Shown: positions 34,862-43,143 of the stretch, one piece after another
Numbering within the stretch: position 1 is the stretch's first letter
How the letters are laid out: every line of letters starts with the position of its first letter
From: Ruminococcaceae bacterium UBA2857
Lineage (GTDB): Bacteria; Bacillota; Clostridia; Oscillospirales; Acutalibacteraceae
Assembly (NCBI GenBank): GCA_002350705.1
Contig: DEFH01000013.1
Span: forward strand, 22,128 to 86,127
Direction of reading: 5' to 3'
Length of the DNA stretch: 64,000 bases
Notes under the pieces: model-generated
Databases searched by the model: none
What the model was told of the DNA's origin: nothing
The model's input: only the letters and a program-made list of their open reading frames with translations
Program-made: the position numbers and the translations under genes

Positions 34862-36274
34862 ATGGCAAAGAAAATACAAATTACGGAAACTGTCCTGCGT
34901 GACGCTCATCAGTCCCTGATTGCTACCAGAATGCCCATTGAAGATATGCTTCCGATTCTGTCCAAGTTGGATGAAGTGGGATTCTATTCACTGGAATGCT
35001 GGGGCGGTGCTACATTTGATTCCTGTATCCGATTCCTGAATGAAGATCCGTGGGAAAGACTGCGTACCATCCGCAAAAACTGCCCCAAAACCAAGCTTCA
35101 GATGCTTTTCAGAGGACAGAATATGCTGGGCTATCGTCACTATGCGGATGATGTTCTGGAATACTTTGTACAGCGTTCCGTGGCTAACGGTATTGATGTG
35201 ATCAGGATTTTTGACGCCCTCAACGACATCAAGAACTTACAGACGGCTATCAATGCCGCCAAAGCTGCGAAAAAGGAAAATCCAAATGTGGAAGCACAGG
35301 TTGCCATCAGTTATACAACGGGACCTGTTTTCACAACGGAATATTATGTGAACTATGCCAAGAGAATTGAAGATGCAGGAGCAGACTCTATCTGCATTAA
35401 AGACATGGCGGCACTGCTGACACCCTACTATACGGAAGAGCTTGTCAAAGCAATCAAAGCGGCTGTTAAAATTCCCGTACAGATTCACACGCATTATACA
35501 TCGGGTTTAGCCTCTATGTGCCTGCTCAAAGGCATTGAAGCCGGTGCAGACCGCATTGATACGGCTATGTCACCGCTTGCCAACGGTACTTCCCATGCAC
35601 CGACGGAATCTATGGTTGCGGCTTTGCAGGGTACCGAATATGATACCGGTCTGGATTTGATCAAGCTGGCTGAAATCAGAGAGTATTTCATGGGACTCCG
35701 TGAAAAATATATCAAGAGCGGCCTGCTTGATCCGAAAATGCTGGCAACCGATGCCAAAGCATTGATCTATCAGGTGCCGGGAGGTATGCTTTCCAACCTG
35801 CTCAAGCAGCTCAAGGATGCCGGAAAGAGTGATAAACTGACAGAGGTTCTGGAAGAAGTGCCGAGAGTCCGTAAAGATGCAGGCTATCCTCCTCTTGTAA
35901 CCCCCACTTCACAGATTGTCGGTACACAGGCTGTATTCAATGTCATTCTCGGAGAGCGTTACAAAATGTGCAACGGTCAGTTTAAAGATCTTGTTGCGGG
36001 TAAATATGGCACCACTCCCGTTCCGATTGAGCCGGAATTCAGGAAAAAAATTATTGGCGAACAGAAACCCGTGGAGTGCCGTCCCGCCGATTTGCTGGAG
36101 CCTGAGCTGGAAAAACTCCGTGCCGAGATTCCCCAGTGGATCGAGCAGGAAGAGGATGTGCTGACTTATGCACAGTTCCCCGAAGTTGCCCCGAAATTCT
36201 TCAAGGCAAGACGTGACAAACAAGTCGGCATCAATCCCAATGCCGACACCAAAAACAAAGTTCACCCTGTTTGA
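34862..36274 (+). CDS. OadA/5S-type oxoacid carboxyltransferase subunit
   Basis: 470 residues. TIM-barrel carboxyltransferase of the oxaloacetate decarboxylase alpha / pyruvate carboxylase B / transcarboxylase 5S family. It opens with ETVLRDAHQSLIATRM, has the carbamylated-lysine motif KDMAALLTP and metal ligands in HTHYTSG, and a C-terminal helical domain but no fused biotin domain. The start at 34862 follows AAAGGGGAT. No membrane OadB beta subunit is nearby, so this is not a complete sodium pump as seen here. Reaction likely: oxaloacetate to pyruvate, with CO2 passed to biotin. Confidence 0.9.
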   Translation: MAKKIQITETVLRDAHQSLIATRMPIEDMLPILSKLDEVGFYSLECWGGATFDSCIRFLNEDPWERLRTIRKNCPKTKLQMLFRGQNMLGYRHYADDVLEYFVQRSVANGIDVIRIFDALNDIKNLQTAINAAKAAKKENPNVEAQVAISYTTGPVFTTEYYVNYAKRIEDAGADSICIKDMAALLTPYYTEELVKAIKAAVKIPVQIHTHYTSGLASMCLLKGIEAGADRIDTAMSPLANGTSHAPTESMVAALQGTEYDTGLDLIKLAEIREYFMGLREKYIKSGLLDPKMLATDAKALIYQVPGGMLSNLLKQLKDAGKSDKLTEVLEEVPRVRKDAGYPPLVTPTSQIVGTQAVFNVILGERYKMCNGQFKDLVAGKYGTTPVPIEPEFRKKIIGEQKPVECRPADLLEPELEKLRAEIPQWIEQEEDVLTYAQFPEVAPKFFKARRDKQVGINPNADTKNKVHPV

Positions 36275-36300
36275 GTAATGCATAATGCACAATGATTAAG

Positions 36301-36341
36301 AAAAACGGAAATCCTTTTGACTGACGGATTTCCGTTTTTAT
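36301..36341 (+). terminator. Bidirectional terminator after carboxyltransferase operon
   Basis: AAACGGAAATCC / GGATTTCCGTTT stem with T-rich run on both strands, between convergent genes. Confidence 0.88.
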
Positions 36342-36344
36342 ATT

Positions 36345-36887
36345 TCAGGATAAGTTTTCGGGAGAAAGAATATGCTCTTTGATATATCGCAGGGCTTGAT
36401 CTTCCCCGTGTTCCTTGAGATATAAAAGCATTTCTTCCAGAAGTGCCGCTGTTTCAGGATGCATCAGATAATGGTCTTTGGATTTCATGTAGTAATTGTA
36501 GGCATCCGCATCGGTATAATCCTTGCCGCGATAATTTTTAGAGGCGGCTACTCTGTCACAGAACATCTCCACAACATAACGGACAGGCATTTTCATGCCA
36601 ACCATTTTTTCTCCCTCACCCAAGCCGTAATCAATCCAGTATTCCAGATGATGCTTGTTTCTGCCTTTATGGTGCAGCCATGCCGAACTGTAGCCCTTAT
36701 CTTCTCTTTCGGCATTGTTGGGACTTCGGGTTCCCTGATAGTATTTGGCTCCCACCAGAAATTCCGTGGGAGAATATTTTGACAGGTCATGCAGCAATCC
36801 CTGACGATACAGCCCCAGTTTGAAGCAAAGCTGCATGACATATTTTTTATGTCTGTTGATGGTCTTTAAATGGCTCAGCCATTTCAT
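36345..36887 (-). CDS. DUF5662-like protein
   Basis: 180 residues, soluble and helical. HD-like residues appear in LLHDLSKYSPTEF and a His-rich HHKGRNKHHLEYW segment, which could bind metal. This matches the pattern of the DUF5662 family common in gut Firmicutes, function unknown. The start at 36887 is 8 bases after AAAGGCGG; the upstream in-frame TTG lies before this site. It is divergent from the SGNH-like membrane gene. Confidence 0.75.
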   Translation of the reverse strand: MKWLSHLKTINRHKKYVMQLCFKLGLYRQGLLHDLSKYSPTEFLVGAKYYQGTRSPNNAEREDKGYSSAWLHHKGRNKHHLEYWIDYGLGEGEKMVGMKMPVRYVVEMFCDRVAASKNYRGKDYTDADAYNYYMKSKDHYLMHPETAALLEEMLLYLKEHGEDQALRYIKEHILSPENLS

Positions 36888-36947
36888 ATTATCAGCCGCC
36901 TTTCTGTGTGTCTGCAAAATTTGTCAACCTGTGAATTTTGTTTTCTG

Positions 36948-36976
36948 TTGACAAAACGGTCAAGTTGTACTATCAT
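36948..36976 (+). promoter_or_regulatory. Promoter of SGNH-like gene
   Basis: Consensus TTGACA (36948-36953), 17-base spacer, TATCAT (36971-36976), 30 bases before the GTG start. Confidence 0.75.
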
Positions 36977-37006
36977 ATGTTTATCTGAAAAAGGAGGATA
37001 ACATTT

Positions 37007-38029
37007 GTGGAAAGAAGATTAAGTATTGGAAGGATTTTTTTAATTCTGTTGGCCGTGGTTCTGGTAGGGGTGTTCGGTTTTCTGCTTTACAATGACGGAA
37101 AGCTGCAAAATCTTCAGGTTATGGACTTTAACAATTCTCAGGACGAGAACAGACAGGAACTGAATGCTCACAATCAACAGATTATTCAGCAGGCTGATAC
37201 AGTTCAACAGTCCATTGACAATACAATAACAGGTCTTGTTTTGTACGGCAATACATCGCTTGGCTCGGGAAAGCTTTCCTATCAGTTGAAGAACACGCTC
37301 AACACGGAACTGTTTAAAAAAATCAACGACACCATCAAACAAACTCCCAGTATTATCGGCCATCAGGTTACACTGCCGGTTGCCGATCTGGGCATCAGCT
37401 CTGAAACGACTGACACAATCCTTGCAAGATTAGGTATTACTCCTTTGGTGGTAGCCAAAGACTTTACAATTCCTGCCGATACTGCACCTGTTGAAATCGG
37501 TATCAAAACCATTATGGGAACATTCCCGAATTTCGCTGCACAGGCAGACAGCAATTTTTCCCGAATATCTATCAACGGCATTGAAGGCAGACTCAAAATC
37601 ACACAGGAAAATAATAATGAAAAAATCTATTTCTTTGTCCGAAAGGATGCAGGAGAAGCGGTAAATATCATTTCCGGCACCAGAATCATTCCGGAGATTG
37701 CCGAGATTTACCAATCCTATACACCTGTCATCTTTTTTGAATTTGAACAGGATGATGCCGCTAAATACATCTCTACGGTAAAAGCTGTTTTGAAGCATCA
37801 TGAAAAACACAATGAACAGTTTATTGTGATCTACCGCACCAAAGCCAATTCCGAAATGGATGTGGCTTTATCGGAAGCCTTCGGCTACAACTATATCCGT
37901 ACGGATGAAGAAGAAATTGATTATGCCGATCTGGCGGAAAAAATTTATTTCCGTATAAAAACGCTCAAATATCTGGATGAAATCATCAATACCGTTCAAA
38001 AAGCGGAAAATGTCATATTCTCCGAATAA
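37007..38029 (+). CDS. Membrane-anchored, degenerate SGNH-hydrolase-like protein
   Basis: 340 residues, GTG start after AGGAGGAT. One N-terminal membrane helix (about 8-27), then an external domain. Segments GLVLYGNTSLGSG, VTLPVADLGISSETTDTILARLG and KDFTIPADTAPVEIG follow, in order, the pattern of clostridial SGNH/GDSL hydrolases (GDSLTxGxG, NxGVGGExTxTIxARQG, ITIPA). The catalytic GDS is GNT, the oxyanion Gly motif is altered, and no C-terminal DxxH is seen. It is probably a non-catalytic relative. Assignment is by eye and tentative. Confidence 0.6.
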   Translation: MERRLSIGRIFLILLAVVLVGVFGFLLYNDGKLQNLQVMDFNNSQDENRQELNAHNQQIIQQADTVQQSIDNTITGLVLYGNTSLGSGKLSYQLKNTLNTELFKKINDTIKQTPSIIGHQVTLPVADLGISSETTDTILARLGITPLVVAKDFTIPADTAPVEIGIKTIMGTFPNFAAQADSNFSRISINGIEGRLKITQENNNEKIYFFVRKDAGEAVNIISGTRIIPEIAEIYQSYTPVIFFEFEQDDAAKYISTVKAVLKHHEKHNEQFIVIYRTKANSEMDVALSEAFGYNYIRTDEEEIDYADLAEKIYFRIKTLKYLDEIINTVQKAENVIFSE

Positions 38030-38032
38030 GTG

Positions 38033-38075
38033 AAACAGCAGACAGAAAAATCATTTCTGCCTGCTGTTTTTTTTT
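38033..38075 (+). terminator. Terminator of SGNH-like gene
   Basis: AACAGCAG(A)CAGAAA paired with TTTCTG(C)CTGCTGTT followed by T8 on the plus strand. Confidence 0.85.
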
Positions 38076-38078
38076 CGT

Positions 38079-39017
38079 TTATGCGAATGACTTCATGATG
38101 TCTGCAATACGTTTTTCCAACCCTTCCGCATCCAGACCGAACTCGGCAAGAAGTCCCAGAGCAGGACCGCTGTGACCGTATATATCCTCAATGCCGATTC
38201 TCTTGACAGGTACAGGACAATACTCGCTTGTAACAGAACATACTGCCTCGCCAAGACCGCCAATCACGTTATGTTCTTCGACAGTAATGATCCTGCCTGT
38301 TTCCTTTGCCGCCTTGATGATGATATCCTTATCAATGGGCTTGATGGTGTGCATATTGATAAGGCGGGCATTGATGCCTTTTCCCTCAAGAGTTTTGACG
38401 GCTTTGAGTGCCTCGTTTACGACAAGTCCCGTTGCAATGACAGTTACATCATTGCCGTCTTTCAGTGTAATGCCCTTGCCGATTTCAAACTGATAGGTAT
38501 CGGGATCATTGAAAGTATCAATCGCAAGTCTGCCCAATCTGATATAGACAGGACCGTTATATTCATACGCTGCCTTGACAGCCTCTGTCATCTCATAGTG
38601 GTCTGCGGGATTGAGAATCACCATTCCGGGAATTGTTCTCATGAGTGCCAGATCTTCGCAGCACTGATGCGTCGCACCGTCTTCACCGACAGAAATACCG
38701 GCATGAGAGCCTGCAATTTTGACATTCAGGTGAGGATAACCGACAGAGTTTCTGATTTGTTCATAAGCCCTGCCTGTGGCGAACATGGCAAAAGATGCCG
38801 CAAACGGTACTTTTCCGCAGGCTGCCAAACCGGCTGCCACGCCTATCATGTTTCCCTCTGCGATACCGCAGTCAAAAAATCTGTCGGGATATGCCTTTTT
38901 AAATATATCGGTTTTGGTAGCGGCTGCCAGATCGGCATCCAGTACCACAATTTCAGGATGTTCCTTTGCAAGCTCACAGAGAGCACGACCAAAACTTTCT
39001 CTTGTTGCAATTTTCAT
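38079..39017 (-). CDS. Transketolase, C-terminal subunit
   Basis: 312 residues: the pyrimidine-binding and C-terminal domains of transketolase. Features are AEGNMIGVAAGLAACGKVPF, EDGATHQCCEDLALMR and the C-terminal VEEHNVIGGLG. With the N-terminal subunit it forms the thiamine-diphosphate enzyme of the non-oxidative pentose phosphate pathway. It starts 4 bases after the N-terminal subunit stop. Split transketolases are common in Clostridia and archaea. Confidence 0.94.
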   Translation of the reverse strand: MKIATRESFGRALCELAKEHPEIVVLDADLAAATKTDIFKKAYPDRFFDCGIAEGNMIGVAAGLAACGKVPFAASFAMFATGRAYEQIRNSVGYPHLNVKIAGSHAGISVGEDGATHQCCEDLALMRTIPGMVILNPADHYEMTEAVKAAYEYNGPVYIRLGRLAIDTFNDPDTYQFEIGKGITLKDGNDVTVIATGLVVNEALKAVKTLEGKGINARLINMHTIKPIDKDIIIKAAKETGRIITVEEHNVIGGLGEAVCSVTSEYCPVPVKRIGIEDIYGHSGPALGLLAEFGLDAEGLEKRIADIMKSFA

Positions 39018-39021
39018 GATA

Positions 39022-39864
39022 TCAGCCCTCCAATACTTTCAACTGTGCATTCAGTTCATCAAGTGCCTTCTGATACTCGTCGGCATTGGGTGCCTTGCCA
39101 TGCCAGCCGACCTGATTTTCCATATAAGACACACCCTTGCCCTTAACGGTATTGGCAATGATCACCGTAGGCTTGCCTTTGACAGTTTTTGCTTTTTCAA
39201 AAGCAGCTTCTATTTCATTGAAATCGTTTCCGTTGATTTTGATAACTTCAAAGCCAAAGCTTTCAAATTTGGTATCCAGCGGTTCCAGGCCTGCCACATC
39301 ATTGACGGCACCGTCAATCTGCAGACCGTTGAAGTCTACAATCAGGCAAAGATTATCCAGCTTCATATGAGATGCAAACATAGCCGCCTCCCATACCTGA
39401 CCTTCCTCACATTCACCGTCACCGAGCATTGCATAGACTCTGTAGTCCTTGCTGTCATACTTGGCAGCGAGTGCCATACCGCAGGCTGCGGAAATTCCCT
39501 GACCGAGAGAACCCGAACTCATATCTACACCGGGTGTATGCTTCATATCGGGATGTCCCTGGAGCATAGCACCAATATGACGGAGTGATTTGATTTCCTC
39601 GGCAGAAAAATATCCTTTCAGAGCAAGAGCAGCATACAAAGCCGGACAGCAGTGTCCCTTTGAAAGAACAAATCTATCTCTGTCAGGATTTTTCGGATCG
39701 TTAGCATCCACCCGCATTTCCTTGAAATAGAGGTAGGTTATCATATCGGCTGCCGAAAGAGAGCCGCCGGGATGTCCCGATTTGGCATGAAACACTCCCT
39801 CTATTGTCCAGATACGCACCTTACAGGCCATTTTCTGCATTTCCAAAAGTTCTTGATTTGTCAT
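39022..39864 (-). CDS. Transketolase, N-terminal subunit
   Basis: 280 residues: the thiamine-diphosphate-binding half. It has GHPGGSLSAADMITYLYF, SKGHCCPALYAAL and the ThDP motif GDGECEEGQVWEAAMFA with its Asp/Asn ligands. Length is normal for split forms. GCGGAGG precedes the ATG. The promoter has an extended -10, poor -35 and an upstream palindrome shared with the Na/Pi symporter gene, suggesting activation by a common regulator. Confidence 0.94.
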   Translation of the reverse strand: MTNQELLEMQKMACKVRIWTIEGVFHAKSGHPGGSLSAADMITYLYFKEMRVDANDPKNPDRDRFVLSKGHCCPALYAALALKGYFSAEEIKSLRHIGAMLQGHPDMKHTPGVDMSSGSLGQGISAACGMALAAKYDSKDYRVYAMLGDGECEEGQVWEAAMFASHMKLDNLCLIVDFNGLQIDGAVNDVAGLEPLDTKFESFGFEVIKINGNDFNEIEAAFEKAKTVKGKPTVIIANTVKGKGVSYMENQVGWHGKAPNADEYQKALDELNAQLKVLEG

Positions 39865-39902
39865 TTCTAAACCATTCCTCCGCTTTCATTTTAATATCAA
39901 AG

Positions 39903-39943
39903 ATTATAGCATACATATCCCTTGTTTTATTTCTTTTAAAGAA
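39903..39943 (-). promoter_or_regulatory. Transketolase promoter with 13-bp palindrome
   Basis: Extended -10 TGCTATAAT (TATAAT 39908-39903, minus strand) with no good -35. TTCTTTAAAAGAA lies at 39943-39931, exactly 22 bases upstream of the -10, centred near -41. Confidence 0.55.
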
Positions 39944-39960
39944 TCAAGACAAGTGATATG

Positions 39961-40827
39961 TCAATACTTTTTGTCAGACACGTCCAAAACAGGCTTTGAC
40001 TTGGCAGACAGTGCACTTTTCTTTTTTTTCGGATTGTCATTGAAACGAACCATCAGCAGAATAAGAACAATTCCCATTCCAATCAAGATAAATCCCCATA
40101 TCAGATAGTTCACGGCATCATTGCCGGAGGCCGCATTTTCTTTAATATCTCGTATCACATCATCACTGCTTTTGCTGTCACCGTTGAGAAGCTTCATTTC
40201 CGAACTAAGGCTGTTTTTAAGATTTTCCCAATCTTTTTTGGTCAGCTCGGAGCTGTCCACAGAAATTTCCTGATAGGTAGTAGAGGATTCTTCTTCTTCT
40301 TCGGACTCTGTTGTTTCACCGTAGTACTCATACTGTTCGGATTCCTCGTAATAAGTCAATTCAGATGTTTCAGATTCATAGTACTGACTGTATTCCGGCT
40401 CATAGTATAATTCACTTTCCTGTGCCCAGGGGAAAGGATTTTCTTCTGTTGCCGACGGCTCCTCATAGTAATAGTAGTAGGACGGCTGCGGTTCCTCATA
40501 ATCATAGGACGGTTCCGGTTCTTCATTGTAATAGGAGGGTTCCGGCTCCTCATAAGACGGTTCCGGTTCCTCATAGGAAGGCTGTGATTCTTCATAGGAC
40601 GGCTCAGGGGGGGCAATATAGGAAGATTCTTGTTCTTCATAGGACGGTTCAGGGACATCATAGGACGGCTCTTCCGCACTTTCCTGTACGGCAGGCTGTT
40701 CTTCTTCTGATAACTGTACCTCTGTACTTTCGTCAGGCTCCGCACGAACACTGACAGACACATTCCATACTCCTGTCAGGACAGTCAACATTGCCAGAAA
40801 ACCAATGAAACTCTTTTTCGTATTCAT
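39961..40827 (-). CDS. Tyr/Glu/Pro/Ser-repeat surface protein
   Basis: 288 residues. An N-terminal signal peptide (ends near SVRAEP) precedes about 130 residues of repeats of the type EPSYEE, with 26 tyrosines and many acidic residues. A short folded or helical part follows, then a membrane helix (about 240-262, LIWGFILIGMGIVLILLMV) and a basic cytoplasmic tail. It has no LPxTG motif and should remain a type I membrane protein. The start at 40827 follows AAAGGATAC. No family recognised; its role could be adhesion, cation binding or a spacer. Confidence 0.75.
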   Translation of the reverse strand: MNTKKSFIGFLAMLTVLTGVWNVSVSVRAEPDESTEVQLSEEEQPAVQESAEEPSYDVPEPSYEEQESSYIAPPEPSYEESQPSYEEPEPSYEEPEPSYYNEEPEPSYDYEEPQPSYYYYYEEPSATEENPFPWAQESELYYEPEYSQYYESETSELTYYEESEQYEYYGETTESEEEEESSTTYQEISVDSSELTKKDWENLKNSLSSEMKLLNGDSKSSDDVIRDIKENAASGNDAVNYLIWGFILIGMGIVLILLMVRFNDNPKKKKSALSAKSKPVLDVSDKKY

Positions 40828-40891
40828 TTTTTGTATCCTTTCCATGCAGTCTTATTCATCATTTCACTTTCCGAGATGATTGTAACACATC

Positions 40892-41710
40892 TCACATCAA
40901 TAAATCAAGTATTTCTTCAAAACACACCCCGTCTTGTTCGGGAATTTTCATTTCATCCGACAAAGCGACCGCCTTTGCCACAAAATCAGCCGCCTTTTTT
41001 ACAGACTGCTCCAGTGGAACACCATTGACAGCATCCGCTGCGATCACTGAGGCAAACACATCTCCCGTACCCGCATGGGCAGTGCCCGACTTTGAAAACC
41101 AAAGCAGGCAGGTATCTGTTCCCGTACTCACAAAATTACCGATTTTATCATCACAGGCAATCCCTGTAATAATGACATTTTTTGCACCCAGAGTATGAAG
41201 TTTTTCCGACAGCACGGTTAATTCCCGTTCGGTACAGACATCATGATAGTCACTGTCCGTCAAAATACAGGCTTCCGTCAGGTTAGGGGTAATGATATGC
41301 GAAAACGGCAGCAATTTTTTAATTTGCCGACAGAGAGCCTTGTCCACCGTGGCATAGGTTATACCGTTGTCACCCATCACAGGATCGACTGTCACAATCG
41401 TATCACTGCCGGAAAAACGGCTGATGAAATCACCTACAATTTCCGCCTGTTTTTGAGAGCCCAAAAAGCCTGTATAAATGCCGTCAAACTGCAGACCGAG
41501 CTTTTCCCACTTTTCATAATATGCCTGCATTTTATTCGTATAATCATCAAAAAAATAATCCGGGTAGCCTGTATGATTGGAAAAAATGGCAGTCGGAACG
41601 GCACAGCACTGTATTTTCATAGCAGAAATAATCGGAATTGCCACGGTCAGACTGCATCTGCCGAATCCCGAAAAATCATTGACAACTGCCATTTTCTTTT
41701 GTTTTTTCAA
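40892..41710 (-). CDS. Pyridoxamine kinase (PdxK/PdxY type)
   Basis: 272-residue ribokinase-fold kinase phosphorylating B6 vitamers. It has NDFSGFGRCSLTVAIPI, TGYPDYFFDDYT, the catalytic stretch GTAHAGTGDVFASVI (anion hole and Asp) and VDPVMGDNG. The start is a TTG at 41710 preceded by GAGGCGG and AAGGGA; an in-frame ATG six codons later has no good ribosome site. It diverges from an ECF transporter S-component gene, suggesting a shared B6 salvage role. Confidence 0.87.
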   Translation of the reverse strand: MKKQKKMAVVNDFSGFGRCSLTVAIPIISAMKIQCCAVPTAIFSNHTGYPDYFFDDYTNKMQAYYEKWEKLGLQFDGIYTGFLGSQKQAEIVGDFISRFSGSDTIVTVDPVMGDNGITYATVDKALCRQIKKLLPFSHIITPNLTEACILTDSDYHDVCTERELTVLSEKLHTLGAKNVIITGIACDDKIGNFVSTGTDTCLLWFSKSGTAHAGTGDVFASVIAADAVNGVPLEQSVKKAADFVAKAVALSDEMKIPEQDGVCFEEILDLLM

Positions 41711-41872
41711 GTCCCTTCACCGCCTCATTCAATACCTAACTATCATATTACAAGAAAAGGGCTTTGTCAACCGTTTTCAACTGTCCTTTCAAAAATATTC
41801 AAACTGTGCATTTTAAAAAGGACAGATTTCATGTATGATAGTGTCATCTTATTTTGAAAGGAGCTTTCGGCA

Positions 41873-42403
41873 ATGGAAAGAAAAAAAACTCAGACTCATC
41901 TAAAAAACATGGTATTGGCGGCACTGTTCGCTGCAATGGTATATGTATTTACCGCTTTTGTCAAAATTCCTACTCATCAGGGGTATATTCACATTGGCGA
42001 CGGAATGATTTATCTGGCAGCGGCACTTTTGCCGACACCCTATGCAATGGCGGCAGGAGCGGTGGGAGCAGCTCTGTCAGACTATTTATCGGGCTATGCG
42101 ATATGGGTATTGCCTACGATGCTCATCAAGGCTCTGACAGCGGCTCTGTTCACCTGCAAAAAAGACACCATTCTCAACAAGCGAAATCTTTTTTCTTTGT
42201 TTCCTGCGTCCGTTGTCTGCATCGCAGGCTATTATCTGGCATCTGCCGCCATTTACGGAGATTTCGGAGCGGCTCTGGCAGATGTTCCCACCAATTTCAT
42301 ACAGTCTTTGTGCAGTGCCGTGCTGTTTGCAGCTCTGGGCAAGTCTCTGGACAAAATGCATTTCAAAAAAAGTCCTCTTTTCGCCTTCTTCGCACATCAC
42401 TGA
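41873..42403 (+). CDS. ECF transporter S component (vitamin uptake)
   Basis: 176 residues with about six hydrophobic helices. The N-terminal helix has the ECF-contact motif AALFAAMVYVF (AxxxA type), and YIHIGDGMIYLAAALLPTPYAMAAGAVGAAL is typical of substrate-binding S components. It would work with a shared EcfA/A'/T energising module encoded elsewhere. Divergence from pyridoxamine kinase suggests pyridoxine or a thiamine-related substrate, but this is inference. AAAGGAG precedes the ATG. Confidence 0.82.
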   Translation: MERKKTQTHLKNMVLAALFAAMVYVFTAFVKIPTHQGYIHIGDGMIYLAAALLPTPYAMAAGAVGAALSDYLSGYAIWVLPTMLIKALTAALFTCKKDTILNKRNLFSLFPASVVCIAGYYLASAAIYGDFGAALADVPTNFIQSLCSAVLFAALGKSLDKMHFKKSPLFAFFAHH

Positions 42404-42407
42404 ATAA

Positions 42408-42454
42408 AAAACAGAGTTCAGCAATTCCCAAAGAATCGCTGAACTCCTTTTATT
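42408..42454 (+). terminator. Bidirectional terminator, ECF gene / sugar transferase
   Basis: GAGTTCAGC / GCTGAACTC stem with a 15-base loop and T-rich flanks on both strands. Confidence 0.82.
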
Positions 42455-43130
42455 TTAGCACGGCAAAAAATGTCATCCACATGACTTTGATATCGTAAAA
42501 AAAATTAAATTTACCGATATATTCCAGATTATATTTCATTTTCTGCGGAAGCACGTCATTCACATACACATCATCAGGATTTTCCGCACCGTCAAGCAGT
42601 TTTTCCTCGTCCTTAAAGCGAATGCTTGCCAAAGAAGTGATTCCGGCAGGCATGAGCAGGGTTGCCAGCATTTCATTGGTATATCTGTCAACATATCTTT
42701 CCACTTCGGGACGTGTGCCGACGAAGGTCATGTCTCCTTTTAAAACATTGAACAACTGCGGAAGCTCATCCAAACGGCATTTTCTCAGAAATTTTCCTGC
42801 TCTCGTCACACGGATGTCATTTTGTACAGTGACCTGTGTGCCGAGTTTTTCAGCGTTTGACACCATTGTACGAAATTTGATGATATGGAATACTCTCCCA
42901 TAAGTTGTCACACGCCTTTGCAGAAAAAATATATTTCCTTTGGAATCGCATTTGATCCATACGGCGATGATGATCATGAACGGCAACGCAATGATCGTTA
43001 AAATCAATCCCAGCAGAATATCAAATATTCTTTTTATCACAAGGCTTACCGTTCTTTTTTTCAGAATGTCATAATAAGGTCTGACATCTGCATTTTGAAA
43101 TCGTTCGGGAAGCTTCTCCCATTTTTTCAT
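42450..43130 (-). CDS. Undecaprenyl-phosphate sugar phosphotransferase (short)
   Basis: 226 residues of the bacterial sugar-transferase (WcaJ/PglC-like) family. One hydrophobic helix (about 33-58) precedes the catalytic part with KFRTMVSNAEKLG, RKCRLDELPQLFNVLKGDMTFVGTRPE and the following Arg-rich segment. It transfers a sugar phosphate to the lipid carrier to start a polysaccharide or glycan. GAGGAT precedes the ATG. The surroundings contain no capsule cluster. It lies 13 bases after the dehydratase-like gene and may share its transcript. Confidence 0.88.
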   Translation of the reverse strand: MKKWEKLPERFQNADVRPYYDILKKRTVSLVIKRIFDILLGLILTIIALPFMIIIAVWIKCDSKGNIFFLQRRVTTYGRVFHIIKFRTMVSNAEKLGTQVTVQNDIRVTRAGKFLRKCRLDELPQLFNVLKGDMTFVGTRPEVERYVDRYTNEMLATLLMPAGITSLASIRFKDEEKLLDGAENPDDVYVNDVLPQKMKYNLEYIGKFNFFYDIKVMWMTFFAVLK

Positions 43131-43143
43131 TGCAAATCAATCC

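Noticed and set aside
33799..34863. 354-residue minus-strand ORF with many Cys/Gly/Phe
   Set aside because: Antisense to the carboxyltransferase and biotin carrier genes; composition is typical of a shadow frame.
34853..36274. Complete oxaloacetate decarboxylase sodium pump
   Set aside because: No OadB (multi-helix beta) or OadG membrane subunit gene is in the neighbourhood.
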